Source: Solirubrobacter taibaiensis (GTDB lineage Bacteria > Actinomycetota > Thermoleophilia > Solirubrobacterales > Solirubrobacteraceae). From it: a stretch of 53,994 bases of DNA. Positions within the stretch are counted from its first letter, which is position 1, and each line of letters starts with the position of its first letter. Location: NCBI GenBank assembly GCA_027587225.1, contig JAPDDQ010000051.1, positions 1-53,994 on the forward strand, given 5' to 3'. The translations under genes and the position numbers were made by a program. Below are positions 10,401 to 18,599 of this stretch, piece by piece. The notes beneath the pieces were generated by a model that was given only the letters and a program-made list of their open reading frames with translations, was not told the origin of the DNA and ran no database searches.

Positions 10401-10565
10401 TTAATCGTTGCCGCGCGGCAGGTACTTAATGACGATCACCGCGGTGGCCGCCAGAAGCGGCAACATCATCGCGATGAGGAAGGCGTCAAAGGACTTCATC
10501 AGGCTCGTGCCCCAGAGCACGACCCAGAGGACGAGACCCACGATCAATGACAGGAAGATCCCCAT
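10401..10565 (-). CDS. 54-residue, two-TM membrane peptide following trpA
   Basis: ATG at 10565, TAA at 10401-10403. The product is almost wholly hydrophobic: segment 1 FLSLIVGLVLWVVLWG, a short KSFD turn, segment 2 LIAMMLPLLAATAVIVIKYL, and a polar end PRGND. It begins 12 nt after the trpA stop on the same strand, so it is probably cotranscribed with the trp operon. No family is recognised. The clean open frame in GC-rich DNA and the sensible hairpin topology support a real gene. Confidence 0.6.
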   Translation of the reverse strand: MGIFLSLIVGLVLWVVLWGTSLMKSFDAFLIAMMLPLLAATAVIVIKYLPRGND

Positions 10566-10577
10566 GTCCGGCAGAGG

Positions 10578-11480
10578 CTAGCGGACCAAGGCTTGAGCGA
10601 GCTCAGTGACCAGGGATCCCGCTGCCACAGCGGGATCCGCGCCCTGCTCGACCGCCTCGGCGACCGCCCGGACGAGGCGGGATCCGACGATCACCCCGTC
10701 CGCTCCGGCGTCCGCCGCGGCCCTCGCCTGAGCCCCGTCGGAGATGCCGAAACCGAGGGCGACGGGCACCGTCGAGTGCGCTTTGACTCGCGCCAGCAAG
10801 GTGGATGGGTCCGACTGGTTCGAGGTGCGTTCACCGGTCGTCCCCGTGACCGAAACCGTGTAGACAAATCCACGCGCAGTCCGTCCGATTGCGTTTAGCC
10901 GATCGTCTGGGGTGGTCGGGGCCACGAGTGGGACGAGGGCCACGCCGTGCGCGTCACACGCGGCGAGGACCGGCTCGGACTCCTCCAGCGGGAGGTCGGG
11001 GACGATCAGGCCGCTGATCCCGCGCTCGGCGAGCTCGGCCGCGAAACGCTCGGGCCCCCGCGCCAGGATCGGGTTCACGTAGACCATCAGCACGACCGGG
11101 ATCAGCTCCGCGATCCGCGCGCCGGCTTCCAGCACCGTATGCACCGTCGCGCCGCTCTCGAGCGCCGCCGTCGCCGCCGCGTGGATCACCGGGCCGTCCG
11201 CGAGCGGGTCGCTGAACGGCACGCCGAGCTCGATCAGATCCGCGCCGGCGTCCGCGTACGCCGCCGCGATCCGGACCGAGGACTCGATGTCGGGGAAGCC
11301 CGCCATCAGGTACGGCATCAGCGCCGCGCTTCCCCGCGCGCCCTTGAAGGCCGCAGCAATTCGATCCTGGCCTGTCTCGATCTCCGCCGGCCGCTGCCCG
11401 CCGGTGCCGGCGGCAGGCGCCGCGCCCCCGCGGGGCGGGTCTGTGCCGGCTTCCCCGCCGGGCTTCGTCGCATCCGTCAT
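10578..11480 (-). CDS. trpA: Tryptophan synthase alpha chain
   Basis: 300 residues. Cleaves indole-3-glycerol phosphate to indole and glyceraldehyde-3-phosphate. The active-site Glu and Asp are visible in LIELGVPFSDPLADGP; the phosphate-binding Gly loop is GFGISDGAQARAAADAG. The ATG at 11480 overlaps the trpB stop (ATGA, 11477-11480). It has about 40 extra N-terminal residues rich in Gly, Pro and Ala before the usual start of TrpA (near IAAAFKGARG), an unusual low-complexity extension. Confidence 0.95.
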   Translation of the reverse strand: MTDATKPGGEAGTDPPRGGAAPAAGTGGQRPAEIETGQDRIAAAFKGARGSAALMPYLMAGFPDIESSVRIAAAYADAGADLIELGVPFSDPLADGPVIHAAATAALESGATVHTVLEAGARIAELIPVVLMVYVNPILARGPERFAAELAERGISGLIVPDLPLEESEPVLAACDAHGVALVPLVAPTTPDDRLNAIGRTARGFVYTVSVTGTTGERTSNQSDPSTLLARVKAHSTVPVALGFGISDGAQARAAADAGADGVIVGSRLVRAVAEAVEQGADPAVAAGSLVTELAQALVR

Positions 11481-12661
11481 GCGAGGCCCAGTTTGTCGAG
11501 GGCCTCCGCCAGGTCCTTGTCGCCGCGCCCGGACAGGCAGATCAGGTCGATCGTGCTGTCGTCGGCGGTCTCGCGGCCCGCACCGAGCACCCACGCCACC
11601 GCGTGCGAGGACTCGAGCGCCGGGATGATGCCCTCCAGCTCGGCGAGGCGCTTGAACGCCGCGAGCGCCTCCGCGTCCGTCACGCCGGCGTAGTGCGCGC
11701 GGCCCGTGTCGCGCAGCCACGCGTGCTCAGGACCGGTGCCCGGATAGTCCAGGCCCGCGCTGATCGAGTGCGCCTCGAGGATCTGGCCGTCCTCGTCCTG
11801 CATGATCGCGCTGAAGGACCCGTGCAGCACGCCGCCGCGGCCGCCGACGGTGAGTGGCGCGCCGTGGCGCCCGGACTCGATCCCGTCGCCCGCCGCCTCG
11901 GCGCCGATCAGCTGCACCGACGCGTCGTCCACGAACGGCACGAACGTGCCGATCGCGTTCGAGCCGCCGCCGACGCAGGCGATCACGCGGTCCGGGAGCC
12001 GGCCCGTCTTCTCGAGGATCTGCGCGCGCGCCTCGTCGCCGATGATCCGCTGCAGGTCGCGCACGAGCGCGGGGAACGGGGCCGGGCCGACGCACGAGCC
12101 GATCACGTAGTGCGTGTCGGAGACGTTCGAGACCCAGTCGCGGATGGTCGCGCTGACGGCCTCCTTCAGCGTCCGCGAGCCCGCGTCGACGGGCGCCACG
12201 CGTGCGCCGAGCAGCTCCATGCGCTGCACGTTGGGCGCCTGGCGGCGCATGTCCTCCGTGCCCATGTAGACGATGCACTCCAGGCCGAGCAGCGCGCAGG
12301 CCGTGGCCGTCGCGACGCCGTGCGAGCCCGCGCCGGTCTCGGCGATGATGCGCGTCTTGCCCATCCGCTTCGCCAGCAGCGTCTGGCCGAGCGCGTTGTT
12401 GATCTTGTGCGCCCCGGTGTGGTTGAGATCTTCGCGCTTGAGGTAGACGGCGTGGCCGGCCTCCTCGGACAGGCGCGTCGCCAGATACAGCGGCGAGGGG
12501 CGGCCGACGTAGTCGTTCAGGAGCGCGTTGAGCTCGGCGCGGTAGCCCGCGTCGTCGCGCGCGGCGACCCACGCCGCCTCGAGCTCGACCAGCGCCGGAA
12601 TCAGCGTCTCCGGGACGTACTGGCCGCCGTAGGGCCCGAAGCGGTGCTCGACGGCGCTCAC
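11477..12661 (-). CDS. trpB: Tryptophan synthase beta chain
   Basis: 394 residues. PLP enzyme joining indole and serine to make tryptophan; forms an alpha2-beta2 complex with TrpA. The PLP-lysine motif HTGAHKINNALGQ is present, with the phosphate cup GGGSNAIG and the N-terminal FGPYGGQYVPETL hallmark of TrpB1. Length is typical. Overlaps trpF by 4 bp at 12658-12661. Confidence 0.97.
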   Translation of the reverse strand: MSAVEHRFGPYGGQYVPETLIPALVELEAAWVAARDDAGYRAELNALLNDYVGRPSPLYLATRLSEEAGHAVYLKREDLNHTGAHKINNALGQTLLAKRMGKTRIIAETGAGSHGVATATACALLGLECIVYMGTEDMRRQAPNVQRMELLGARVAPVDAGSRTLKEAVSATIRDWVSNVSDTHYVIGSCVGPAPFPALVRDLQRIIGDEARAQILEKTGRLPDRVIACVGGGSNAIGTFVPFVDDASVQLIGAEAAGDGIESGRHGAPLTVGGRGGVLHGSFSAIMQDEDGQILEAHSISAGLDYPGTGPEHAWLRDTGRAHYAGVTDAEALAAFKRLAELEGIIPALESSHAVAWVLGAGRETADDSTIDLICLSGRGDKDLAEALDKLGLA

Positions 12662-13416
12662 CGACGGGCTCCTCGAGGGCGTGGCGGGCGGGCGCCGCCG
12701 TCCGGGCGCGCGAGGCGCGCGGTGTCGCGCTCGTCCTCCTCACGCGGCGGGTACACCAGCACCTCCGCCGGCTCGCGGGCCACCGGCGCGCGCGAGTGGT
12801 CGCCCACCGCCGCGAAGAACGCTTCGAGCTTCTGCGCGGACTTCACGCCGGGCGTGTCCTCGACGCCGCTGCTGACGTCCACGCCCCACGGCTGCGTGGC
12901 CGCGATCGCGTCCGCGACGTTGTCCGGGTTCAGCCCGCCCGCGAGCATGAACGGGATCTTGTTGCGGCGCTGCTTGAGCAGGTTCCAGTCCCACGTCTTG
13001 CCCGTGCCGCCGAACTCGCCCGGCTCGGTCGGGGTGTCCAGCAGATGCACGGCGGTGTGGAAGCGGTCCATGTCCTTCAGGTCGGCGGCGTGCGCGATCC
13101 GGCCGGCCTTGATCACCTTCGCGCCCGTGCGCTGAGTGACGGCCTGGCAGAAGGACGGACCCTCGTCGCCGTGCAGCTGCACGTAGCTGAGCCCCAGCAC
13201 GTCGACCAGGCCGGCGATCTCGTCCAGCGACTGGTTCACGAACACGCCCACGAGCTCGACCTTGCGCCGCAGCCGGCGCGCGATGCCCGCGGCCACGGCC
13301 GGGTCCACGTAGCGCTTGGACTGCGGCCACAGCATCAGGCCGATCCCCCACGCGCCCAGCGAGATCGCGAGCTCAGCGTCCTCGAGCCGGGTGATGCCGC
13401 AGATCTTGACGTTCAC
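12658..13416 (-). CDS. trpF: Phosphoribosylanthranilate isomerase
   Basis: 252 residues. Amadori rearrangement of phosphoribosylanthranilate, third step to tryptophan. Motifs KICGITR at the N terminus (catalytic Cys), GVFVN, YVQLHGDE, LAGGLNPDNV and GVDVSSGVE mark a complete barrel. The family usually ends soon after the last motif, but here about 45 more Arg/Pro/Glu-rich residues follow, overlapping trpB by 4 bp. The tail looks disordered. Confidence 0.95.
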   Translation of the reverse strand: MNVKICGITRLEDAELAISLGAWGIGLMLWPQSKRYVDPAVAAGIARRLRRKVELVGVFVNQSLDEIAGLVDVLGLSYVQLHGDEGPSFCQAVTQRTGAKVIKAGRIAHAADLKDMDRFHTAVHLLDTPTEPGEFGGTGKTWDWNLLKQRRNKIPFMLAGGLNPDNVADAIAATQPWGVDVSSGVEDTPGVKSAQKLEAFFAAVGDHSRAPVAREPAEVLVYPPREEDERDTARLARPDGGARPPRPRGARR

Positions 13417-14204
13417 AGGAGCTCGCCGAACCCGGTCAGCTCACGCGCGGCGGCCTCGATGTCGGGGGCGCGCATGAGCGTCTCGCCGATCAGGACCGCG
13501 TCGACGCCGACGCGCTCGAGGTCGTCGAGCTGGTCGCGCGTGCGGAAGCCGGACTCGCTCACGACCGTCTTGCCCGCCGGGATGTCCGCCAGCAACTCGA
13601 ACGTGCGCTCGATGTCGACCGTGAAGTCCGACAGGTCGCGGTTGTTGATGCCGAGCACGTCGGCCTCGACCTCCAGCGCCTTCTCGAGCTCGCGCTCGTC
13701 GTGAACCTCCACGAGCGCGTCGAGGTCGAGCTCGGCGGCCTCGTGCAGCAGGTCCGACAGGTCCGACTTGTCGAGCGCGGCGACGATCAGCAGGATCGCG
13801 TCCGCCCCGGCCGCCGCGGCTTCGTACAGCTGGTAGCGGTGGACGATGAAGTCCTTGCGCAGGATCGGCAGGCGTACGGCGGCGCGAGCCTCGCGCAGGT
13901 CGTCCAGCGAGCCGCCGAAGTGGAACGGCTCGGTGAGGATCGACAGGGCCGCGGCGCCGCCGCGCTCGTAGGCCTGGACGATCTCCGTGACCTCAGAGCC
14001 CTCGCGGATGGCGCCCGCGCTCGGGGACCGCCGCTTGTGCTCGGCGATCAACGACACGCCCGGCCGCGTCAGCGCCTCGCTGAACGGCCGCGACCCCTCG
14101 GGCCGGACCTCGATCAGCTTCTTGAGCTCCTTGATCGGGAGCTCCTTCTTGCGCCGTTTGACCTCGTCGCGGGTGTCGTCGACGATCCGGTCGAGGACGC
14201 TCAA
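13413..14204 (-). CDS. trpC: Indole-3-glycerol phosphate synthase
   Basis: 263 residues, monofunctional. Closes the indole ring from CdRP. Key motifs: LIAEHKRRSPSAG, LRKDFIVHRYQLYEA (catalytic Lys region), LGINNRDL and VSESGFRT. Both ends share 4-bp overlaps with neighbours (trpD 14201-14204, trpF 13413-13416). Confidence 0.96.
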   Translation of the reverse strand: MSVLDRIVDDTRDEVKRRKKELPIKELKKLIEVRPEGSRPFSEALTRPGVSLIAEHKRRSPSAGAIREGSEVTEIVQAYERGGAAALSILTEPFHFGGSLDDLREARAAVRLPILRKDFIVHRYQLYEAAAAGADAILLIVAALDKSDLSDLLHEAAELDLDALVEVHDERELEKALEVEADVLGINNRDLSDFTVDIERTFELLADIPAGKTVVSESGFRTRDQLDDLERVGVDAVLIGETLMRAPDIEAAARELTGFGELL

Positions 14205-15229
14205 GGCGCCAGCTCCTTCGTCAGATTCACAAGGTTTTCCAGCGCCTGCGTCGCGCGGCCATCGTCGATCGCGGCCTCCGCGGCGCGTACGCCCGCTTCC
14301 AAACTGTCCACGGTGCCGGAGACGTAGATCGCCGCGCCCGCGTTGAGCACGGCGACATCGCGCGCCGGCCCGTGCTCGCCCGCGAAGATCCGGCGGGTGA
14401 CCTCGGCGTTGACCTCCGGTTTGCCGCCCTGCAGCGCGTTCGGCTCGGCACGGGCGATCCCCAGGTCCTCCGGCGCGACCTCGTAGGCGCGGACGTCCTC
14501 GCCGTCCACCTCCACGACGCGCGTTGATGAAGACGTGCTCATCTCGTCCAGACCGTCGCTGCTCGACACTACCAGCGCCTTGTCCGCGCCCAGCCGGGCG
14601 AGCGCGCCCGCGATCGGCTCCAGGAAGTTCGGGTCCGACACGCCGATGACCTGACGCTTGGCCCCGGCCGGGTTCGTGAGCGGGCCGAGGAAGTTGAAGA
14701 TCGTGCGGACGGCGAGTTCCTTGCGCACCGGGACCACGAACCGCGTGGCGCCGTGGTGGGCGGGCGCGAACATGAAGCCGAACCCGACCTCGTCGATGCA
14801 GCGCGCGACCGCGTCCGGCTTGAGGTCGATGCGGACGCCCAGTGCCTCGAGCACGTCGGCGGAGCCCGACAGCCCGGTGGCGGAGCGGTTGCCGTGCTTG
14901 GCGACGGCGCAGCCGTGGCCGGCGGCGATCAGGGCGGCGGTGGTGGACACGTTGAAGGTGGGCCTACCCCCGCCGGTGCCTGCCGTGTCGATGAGATCCG
15001 GGCGGGTGGGCGTCACGGGCGTCGCGAACGCGCGCATCGTGGTGGCCAGGCCGACGAGCTCGTCGATCGTCTCGCCCTTGGTGCGGAGGGCGATCAGGAT
15101 GCCGCTCGTCTCCACCTCGGAGGCGTTGCCGCCCATGATCTCGGCCAGCACGGCGGCCATCTGCTCGGTCGACAGGTCCTGGCGGGACGCGAGGTTGTCC
15201 AGCGCCGCGGTGAGGATGGGGTTAGGCAA
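14201..15229 (-). CDS. trpD: Anthranilate phosphoribosyltransferase
   Basis: 342 residues. Transfers phosphoribose from PRPP to anthranilate. The PRPP-binding loop DTAGTGGG, KHGNRS and NFLGPLTNP are all present. Start is TTG at 15229, overlapping the trpG stop by 8 bp. Length is normal for TrpD. Confidence 0.96.
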   Translation of the reverse strand: MPNPILTAALDNLASRQDLSTEQMAAVLAEIMGGNASEVETSGILIALRTKGETIDELVGLATTMRAFATPVTPTRPDLIDTAGTGGGRPTFNVSTTAALIAAGHGCAVAKHGNRSATGLSGSADVLEALGVRIDLKPDAVARCIDEVGFGFMFAPAHHGATRFVVPVRKELAVRTIFNFLGPLTNPAGAKRQVIGVSDPNFLEPIAGALARLGADKALVVSSSDGLDEMSTSSSTRVVEVDGEDVRAYEVAPEDLGIARAEPNALQGGKPEVNAEVTRRIFAGEHGPARDVAVLNAGAAIYVSGTVDSLEAGVRAAEAAIDDGRATQALENLVNLTKELAP

Positions 15230-15779
15230 GGAAGTTCTTGAGCAGTTGCTTGCCGTCCGGCGTGAGCACGGACTCGGGATGGAACTGCACGCCGATCGCC
15301 GGCAGCGTCTTGTGGCGCATGGCCATCAGCACGCCGCCGCCGTGGGCGGTGGCCTCCAGGCAGTCGGGCAGGTCCTCGTGCACCACGAGCGAGTGGTAGC
15401 GCGCGACGGGCAGCGGGTTCGGGAGCCCGGCGAAGATGCCCTGGCCGTCATGGGTGATCTCGGTCGTCTTGCCGTGCACGGGCAGATGCCGGATGACGGT
15501 GCCGCCGAACGCCTGCCCCATCGACTGGTGGCCGAGGCAGACGCCGAGCGTCGTCACGCCCGCCTCCGGGAAGCGGCGCATGGCCTCGATGCTGATCCCC
15601 GCCTCGTTGGGCGTGCAGGGACCCGGGCTGACGACCACGCGGTCGTAGTCCTTCTCCAGCAGCTCGTCCACGGTGGTCACGTCGTTGCGCACGACCTCGA
15701 GGTCCGCACCCAGCTCGCCCAGGTACTGGACGAGGTTGTACGTGAACGAGTCGTAGTTGTCGACCATCAGGACCCTCAT
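15222..15779 (-). CDS. trpG: Anthranilate/aminodeoxychorismate synthase glutaminase subunit
   Basis: 185 residues from ATG 15779; a GTG at 15785 is also in frame. Class I glutamine amidotransferase: nucleophile in GVCLGHQSM, His-Glu in FHPESVL, oxyanion region SPGPCTPNEAG. Supplies ammonia to TrpE. The ATG overlaps the trpE stop as ATGA (15776-15779). It may also serve folate synthesis (PabA role), since no second copy is seen in this window. Confidence 0.95.
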   Translation of the reverse strand: MRVLMVDNYDSFTYNLVQYLGELGADLEVVRNDVTTVDELLEKDYDRVVVSPGPCTPNEAGISIEAMRRFPEAGVTTLGVCLGHQSMGQAFGGTVIRHLPVHGKTTEITHDGQGIFAGLPNPLPVARYHSLVVHEDLPDCLEATAHGGGVLMAMRHKTLPAIGVQFHPESVLTPDGKQLLKNFLA

Positions 15780-17206
15780 GGCCACGCCGCCTGCCGGGCC
15801 GCGAGCTCGATCGCCTTCACGACGCCGGCCGCCTTGGCCTTGGACTCCTCGTACTCATAGTCCGGGCGCGCGTCGGCGACGGTGCCGCCGCCGGCCTGGA
15901 TGTGGGCCATGCCGTCCTTGGTCACGACCGTGCGGATGCAGATGCAGGTGTCCAGCTCGCCCGCGTAGGAGAGCCAGCCGACGGCGCCGCCGTACGCGCC
16001 GCGCTTGACCGGCTCGAGCTCGTCGATGATCTCGATCGCGCGGATCTTGGGGGCCCCGGAGAGCGTGCCCGCGGGCAGGACGGAGCCGAGCGCCTCGATC
16101 GCGCGCACGTCCTCACGCAGCGTCCCCGCCACCTGGGAGACGATGTGGATCACGTGCGAGTAGGTCTCGACCTCCATCAGGCGCTCGACGTGCACGCTGC
16201 CGTTCACGCACACGCGGCCGAGGTCGTTGCGGCCGAGGTCCACGAGCATCACGTGCTCGGAGCGTTCCTTCTCGTCGGCGAGCAGCTCCGCGGCGATCGC
16301 GGCGTCGTCCTCGCCGCGCGGCCGGGTGCCGGCGATCGGGCGCGTGGAGACGTGGCGGCCGTTGACCGTCAGCAGCGGTTCCGGCGAGGCGCCGACGATC
16401 TGGAAGTCCTCGAAGTCCAGGAAGTACATGTACGGCGACGGGTTCACCGCCCGCAGGCCGCGGTAGATCGAGAACGGCTCGACCGGGTTGGGCGCCGTCC
16501 AGCGCTGGCTCGGGACCACCTGGTAGGCGTCGCCGGCGCGGATGTACTCGATGATGCGCGCGACGTTGCCCTCGAACTGCTCGCGGCTCATGTTGGACTC
16601 GAAGTTCGGCTCCGGGCGCGCGGCGTGCGTCTCCAGCGGCGGGAGCGGGCCGGCGAGGCGCGTGCGGACCTGGCGGATCGCCTCCACGGCGCGGGCGTGC
16701 GCGGTGTCCAGGTCCGTGTCCTCGTCCAGGTACGCGTTGGCCAGGATCGTGACGGTGTGCTTGAGGTGGTCGAAGGCGACGATGACGTCGGTGAGCATCA
16801 GCGCCATGTCCGGCAGCCCGAGCACGTCCGGGTTGGGCTCGGGGAGGCGCTCGACGGAGCGCACGCAGTCGAACCCGAAGAAGCCGACGGCGCCACCGGC
16901 CATCGGCGGCAGGCCCGCCACCTTCGCCTGACGGACCGCGGAGACCGCGTCGCCGGCGATCGTGTACGGGTTGCCGTCCTCGCCCAGGCTCCAGCGGATG
17001 ACCTGCTTCGGACGCCAGCCGATGAACGACCAGCGGCCGACCTGCTGGCCCTGCTCGGCGGACTCCAGCAGGAACGCGGGACCGTCGCCGCGCAGCTTCA
17101 GGAACGCGGAGACCGGCGTCTCGCAGTCCTCGATGAACGAGTGCGTGACCGGGATGAGGTTGTGGTCGCCCTCGAGCGCCCGTGCCTCTTCGAGCGTCGG
17201 CGACAC
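15776..17206 (-). CDS. trpE: Anthranilate synthase component I
   Basis: 476 residues. Converts chorismate and ammonia to anthranilate with TrpG. Chorismate-binding core motifs: IAGTRPRGED, VDLGRNDLGRVC, GTLSGAPKIRAIEI, GGAVGWLSYAGELDTCI and IQAGGGTVADA. The N-terminal domain contains an LLESAEQG-type sequence that in this family forms the tryptophan feedback site (usually LLES). GTG start. Ten bp separate it from hisIE. Confidence 0.96.
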   Translation of the reverse strand: MSPTLEEARALEGDHNLIPVTHSFIEDCETPVSAFLKLRGDGPAFLLESAEQGQQVGRWSFIGWRPKQVIRWSLGEDGNPYTIAGDAVSAVRQAKVAGLPPMAGGAVGFFGFDCVRSVERLPEPNPDVLGLPDMALMLTDVIVAFDHLKHTVTILANAYLDEDTDLDTAHARAVEAIRQVRTRLAGPLPPLETHAARPEPNFESNMSREQFEGNVARIIEYIRAGDAYQVVPSQRWTAPNPVEPFSIYRGLRAVNPSPYMYFLDFEDFQIVGASPEPLLTVNGRHVSTRPIAGTRPRGEDDAAIAAELLADEKERSEHVMLVDLGRNDLGRVCVNGSVHVERLMEVETYSHVIHIVSQVAGTLREDVRAIEALGSVLPAGTLSGAPKIRAIEIIDELEPVKRGAYGGAVGWLSYAGELDTCICIRTVVTKDGMAHIQAGGGTVADARPDYEYEESKAKAAGVVKAIELAARQAAWP

Positions 17207-17216
17207 CTCCAGGTGC

Positions 17217-17825
17217 TCAGCGACGGCGGTAATTGAGCACCTCCTCGGCGTCCTCGAGCGTGAGCCCGCGGCTGTGGAGCAGCACGGTGAGGTGGTAGAG
17301 CACGTCGGCGGCCTCGTTGGCCACGCGCTCGTCGGTCTCCTCGCGCGCGGCGCGAGCGACCTCCTCGGCCTCTTCCTGGACCTTCTCGCCGATGAACGGC
17401 GGGTCCGAGAGCAGCTGGTTGGTGTACGAGCCCTCGCGCGGGTTGGCCTTGCGGTCGCTCAGCGTCCGCTCCAGGCCGGGCAGCGCCTCGTGCGGCGCCG
17501 TCGTCAGGTCACCGGAGAAGAAGCACGTGCGCTCCCCCGTGTGGCAGGCGGGACCGGCGGGTTCGACGAGCGCGAGCACGGCGTCGTTGTCGCAGTCGAC
17601 GCGCAGGGCCTTGACGGCCTGCGTGTTGCCGGACGTCGCGCCCTTGTGCCACAACTCGTTGCGCGAGCGGCTGAAGAGGTGCAACTCGCCCGTCTCGCGG
17701 GACAGGCGCAGCGCTTCCTCATTCATGTACGCGAGGGTCAAGACCTCCCCCGAACGCCAATCCTGGATGACGCAAGGGACGAGGCCCCGGTCATCAAAAC
17801 GCAACTCTGGACTGGGAGGCTCCAT
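17217..17825 (-). CDS. hisIE: Bifunctional phosphoribosyl-AMP cyclohydrolase / phosphoribosyl-ATP pyrophosphatase
   Basis: 202 residues. HisI half (about 1-105): LTLAYMNEEAL, LWHKGATSGN and the metal-site region VDCDNDAVLALV with Cys residues in GPACHTGERTCFF. HisE half (about 115-202): VQEEAEEVARAA and NEAADVLYHLTVLL, the MazG-like helical Mg site. These are histidine steps 2 and 3. It is placed directly before trpE, linking one histidine gene to the tryptophan operon; both pathways consume PRPP. Confidence 0.95.
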   Translation of the reverse strand: MEPPSPELRFDDRGLVPCVIQDWRSGEVLTLAYMNEEALRLSRETGELHLFSRSRNELWHKGATSGNTQAVKALRVDCDNDAVLALVEPAGPACHTGERTCFFSGDLTTAPHEALPGLERTLSDRKANPREGSYTNQLLSDPPFIGEKVQEEAEEVARAAREETDERVANEAADVLYHLTVLLHSRGLTLEDAEEVLNYRRR

Positions 17826-17840
17826 TTCGGAGCGTGCAGT

Positions 17841-18599
17841 CTAGGCGACCCAGGGAGAGCGGCGCCCTTGCGGAGCGGAGCGGCCGACGAGCGGGCGGCG
17901 ATTCCAGTCCCGCAGGGAGCCGCTGTGGATGCGGTGCACGGCCCACAGGAAGTAGAAGGAGGCGGGCACGCCGATGTTGTCCAGGGCGATGCTCCAGGCG
18001 TCCGCGTGGGTCATCATCCCGGCCAGCAGGTGCGAGCCGGCGCAGGTGAAGAAGACGCCGCTCATGGCCACGCCCGACAGCGACCAGCCGCCGAGCAGCG
18101 GGCGGCGCGCGATCTGGGTGCGGGCGGTGAAGAGCCCGACGAGCGAGTAGTTGACGAACAGGAACAGGTTCGGGATCAACGCGCGCAGGTCGACGCCGTG
18201 GGCGTCGGCGTGGCGCAGGCCCTCCCACAGCGTCGCGCCCGCGGCGGCCGCCATCAGGACGGGCAGGCCCTGCAGCCACCACGGCGTCCGGACCAGCAGG
18301 CGGTCGCCGCGGCCGCCGCAGAAGGCCTCGACACGCAGGGCGATGAAGATGACCGCCGGGGCGAGCCCCAGCGTGAGGGCGGCGACGTGGGGTCCGTGTG
18401 CAGCCTCGCCCGCGATCAGGTGCCGGTAGGCGTGTATCAGGTGGTGCGGCCCGCAGGTCGCCGCCATCACCAGGAAGGCGACGCCGAAGTGGCTGAAGCC
18501 GCGAGCGCGGTGACGAACGAGCTCGTAGGCCGTGACCGCGCCCAGCGCCGTGTAGGCCAGGCCGGTGACGAGCGCGAGGATGCCGCCGAAGACCGTCAC
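17841..18599 (-). CDS. Seven-TM membrane protein coupled to a GGDEF-EAL protein
   Basis: 252 residues from GTG 18599, which overlaps the stop of the GGDEF-EAL gene as GTGA (18596-18599); the longer open frame upstream is a shadow. About seven hydrophobic segments are visible. Conserved-looking histidines lie in or beside segments: CGPHHLIHAYRH in TM2, CAGSHLLAGMMTHADA in TM6, FLWAVHRIHSG in TM7. The C-terminal tail is Arg-rich and cytoplasmic. I do not recognise the family. The His pattern and partner suggest a membrane sensor that could bind metal, haem or redox ligand, by loose analogy with MHYT sensors, without the MHYT repeats. Confidence 0.8.
   Translation of the reverse strand: MTVFGGILALVTGLAYTALGAVTAYELVRHRARGFSHFGVAFLVMAATCGPHHLIHAYRHLIAGEAAHGPHVAALTLGLAPAVIFIALRVEAFCGGRGDRLLVRTPWWLQGLPVLMAAAAGATLWEGLRHADAHGVDLRALIPNLFLFVNYSLVGLFTARTQIARRPLLGGWSLSGVAMSGVFFTCAGSHLLAGMMTHADAWSIALDNIGVPASFYFLWAVHRIHSGSLRDWNRRPLVGRSAPQGRRSPWVA

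Noticed and set aside
17207..17216. Search for a trp leader or attenuator before trpE
   Set aside because: The gap to hisIE is only 10 bp, and no Trp-codon leader is seen before hisIE either.
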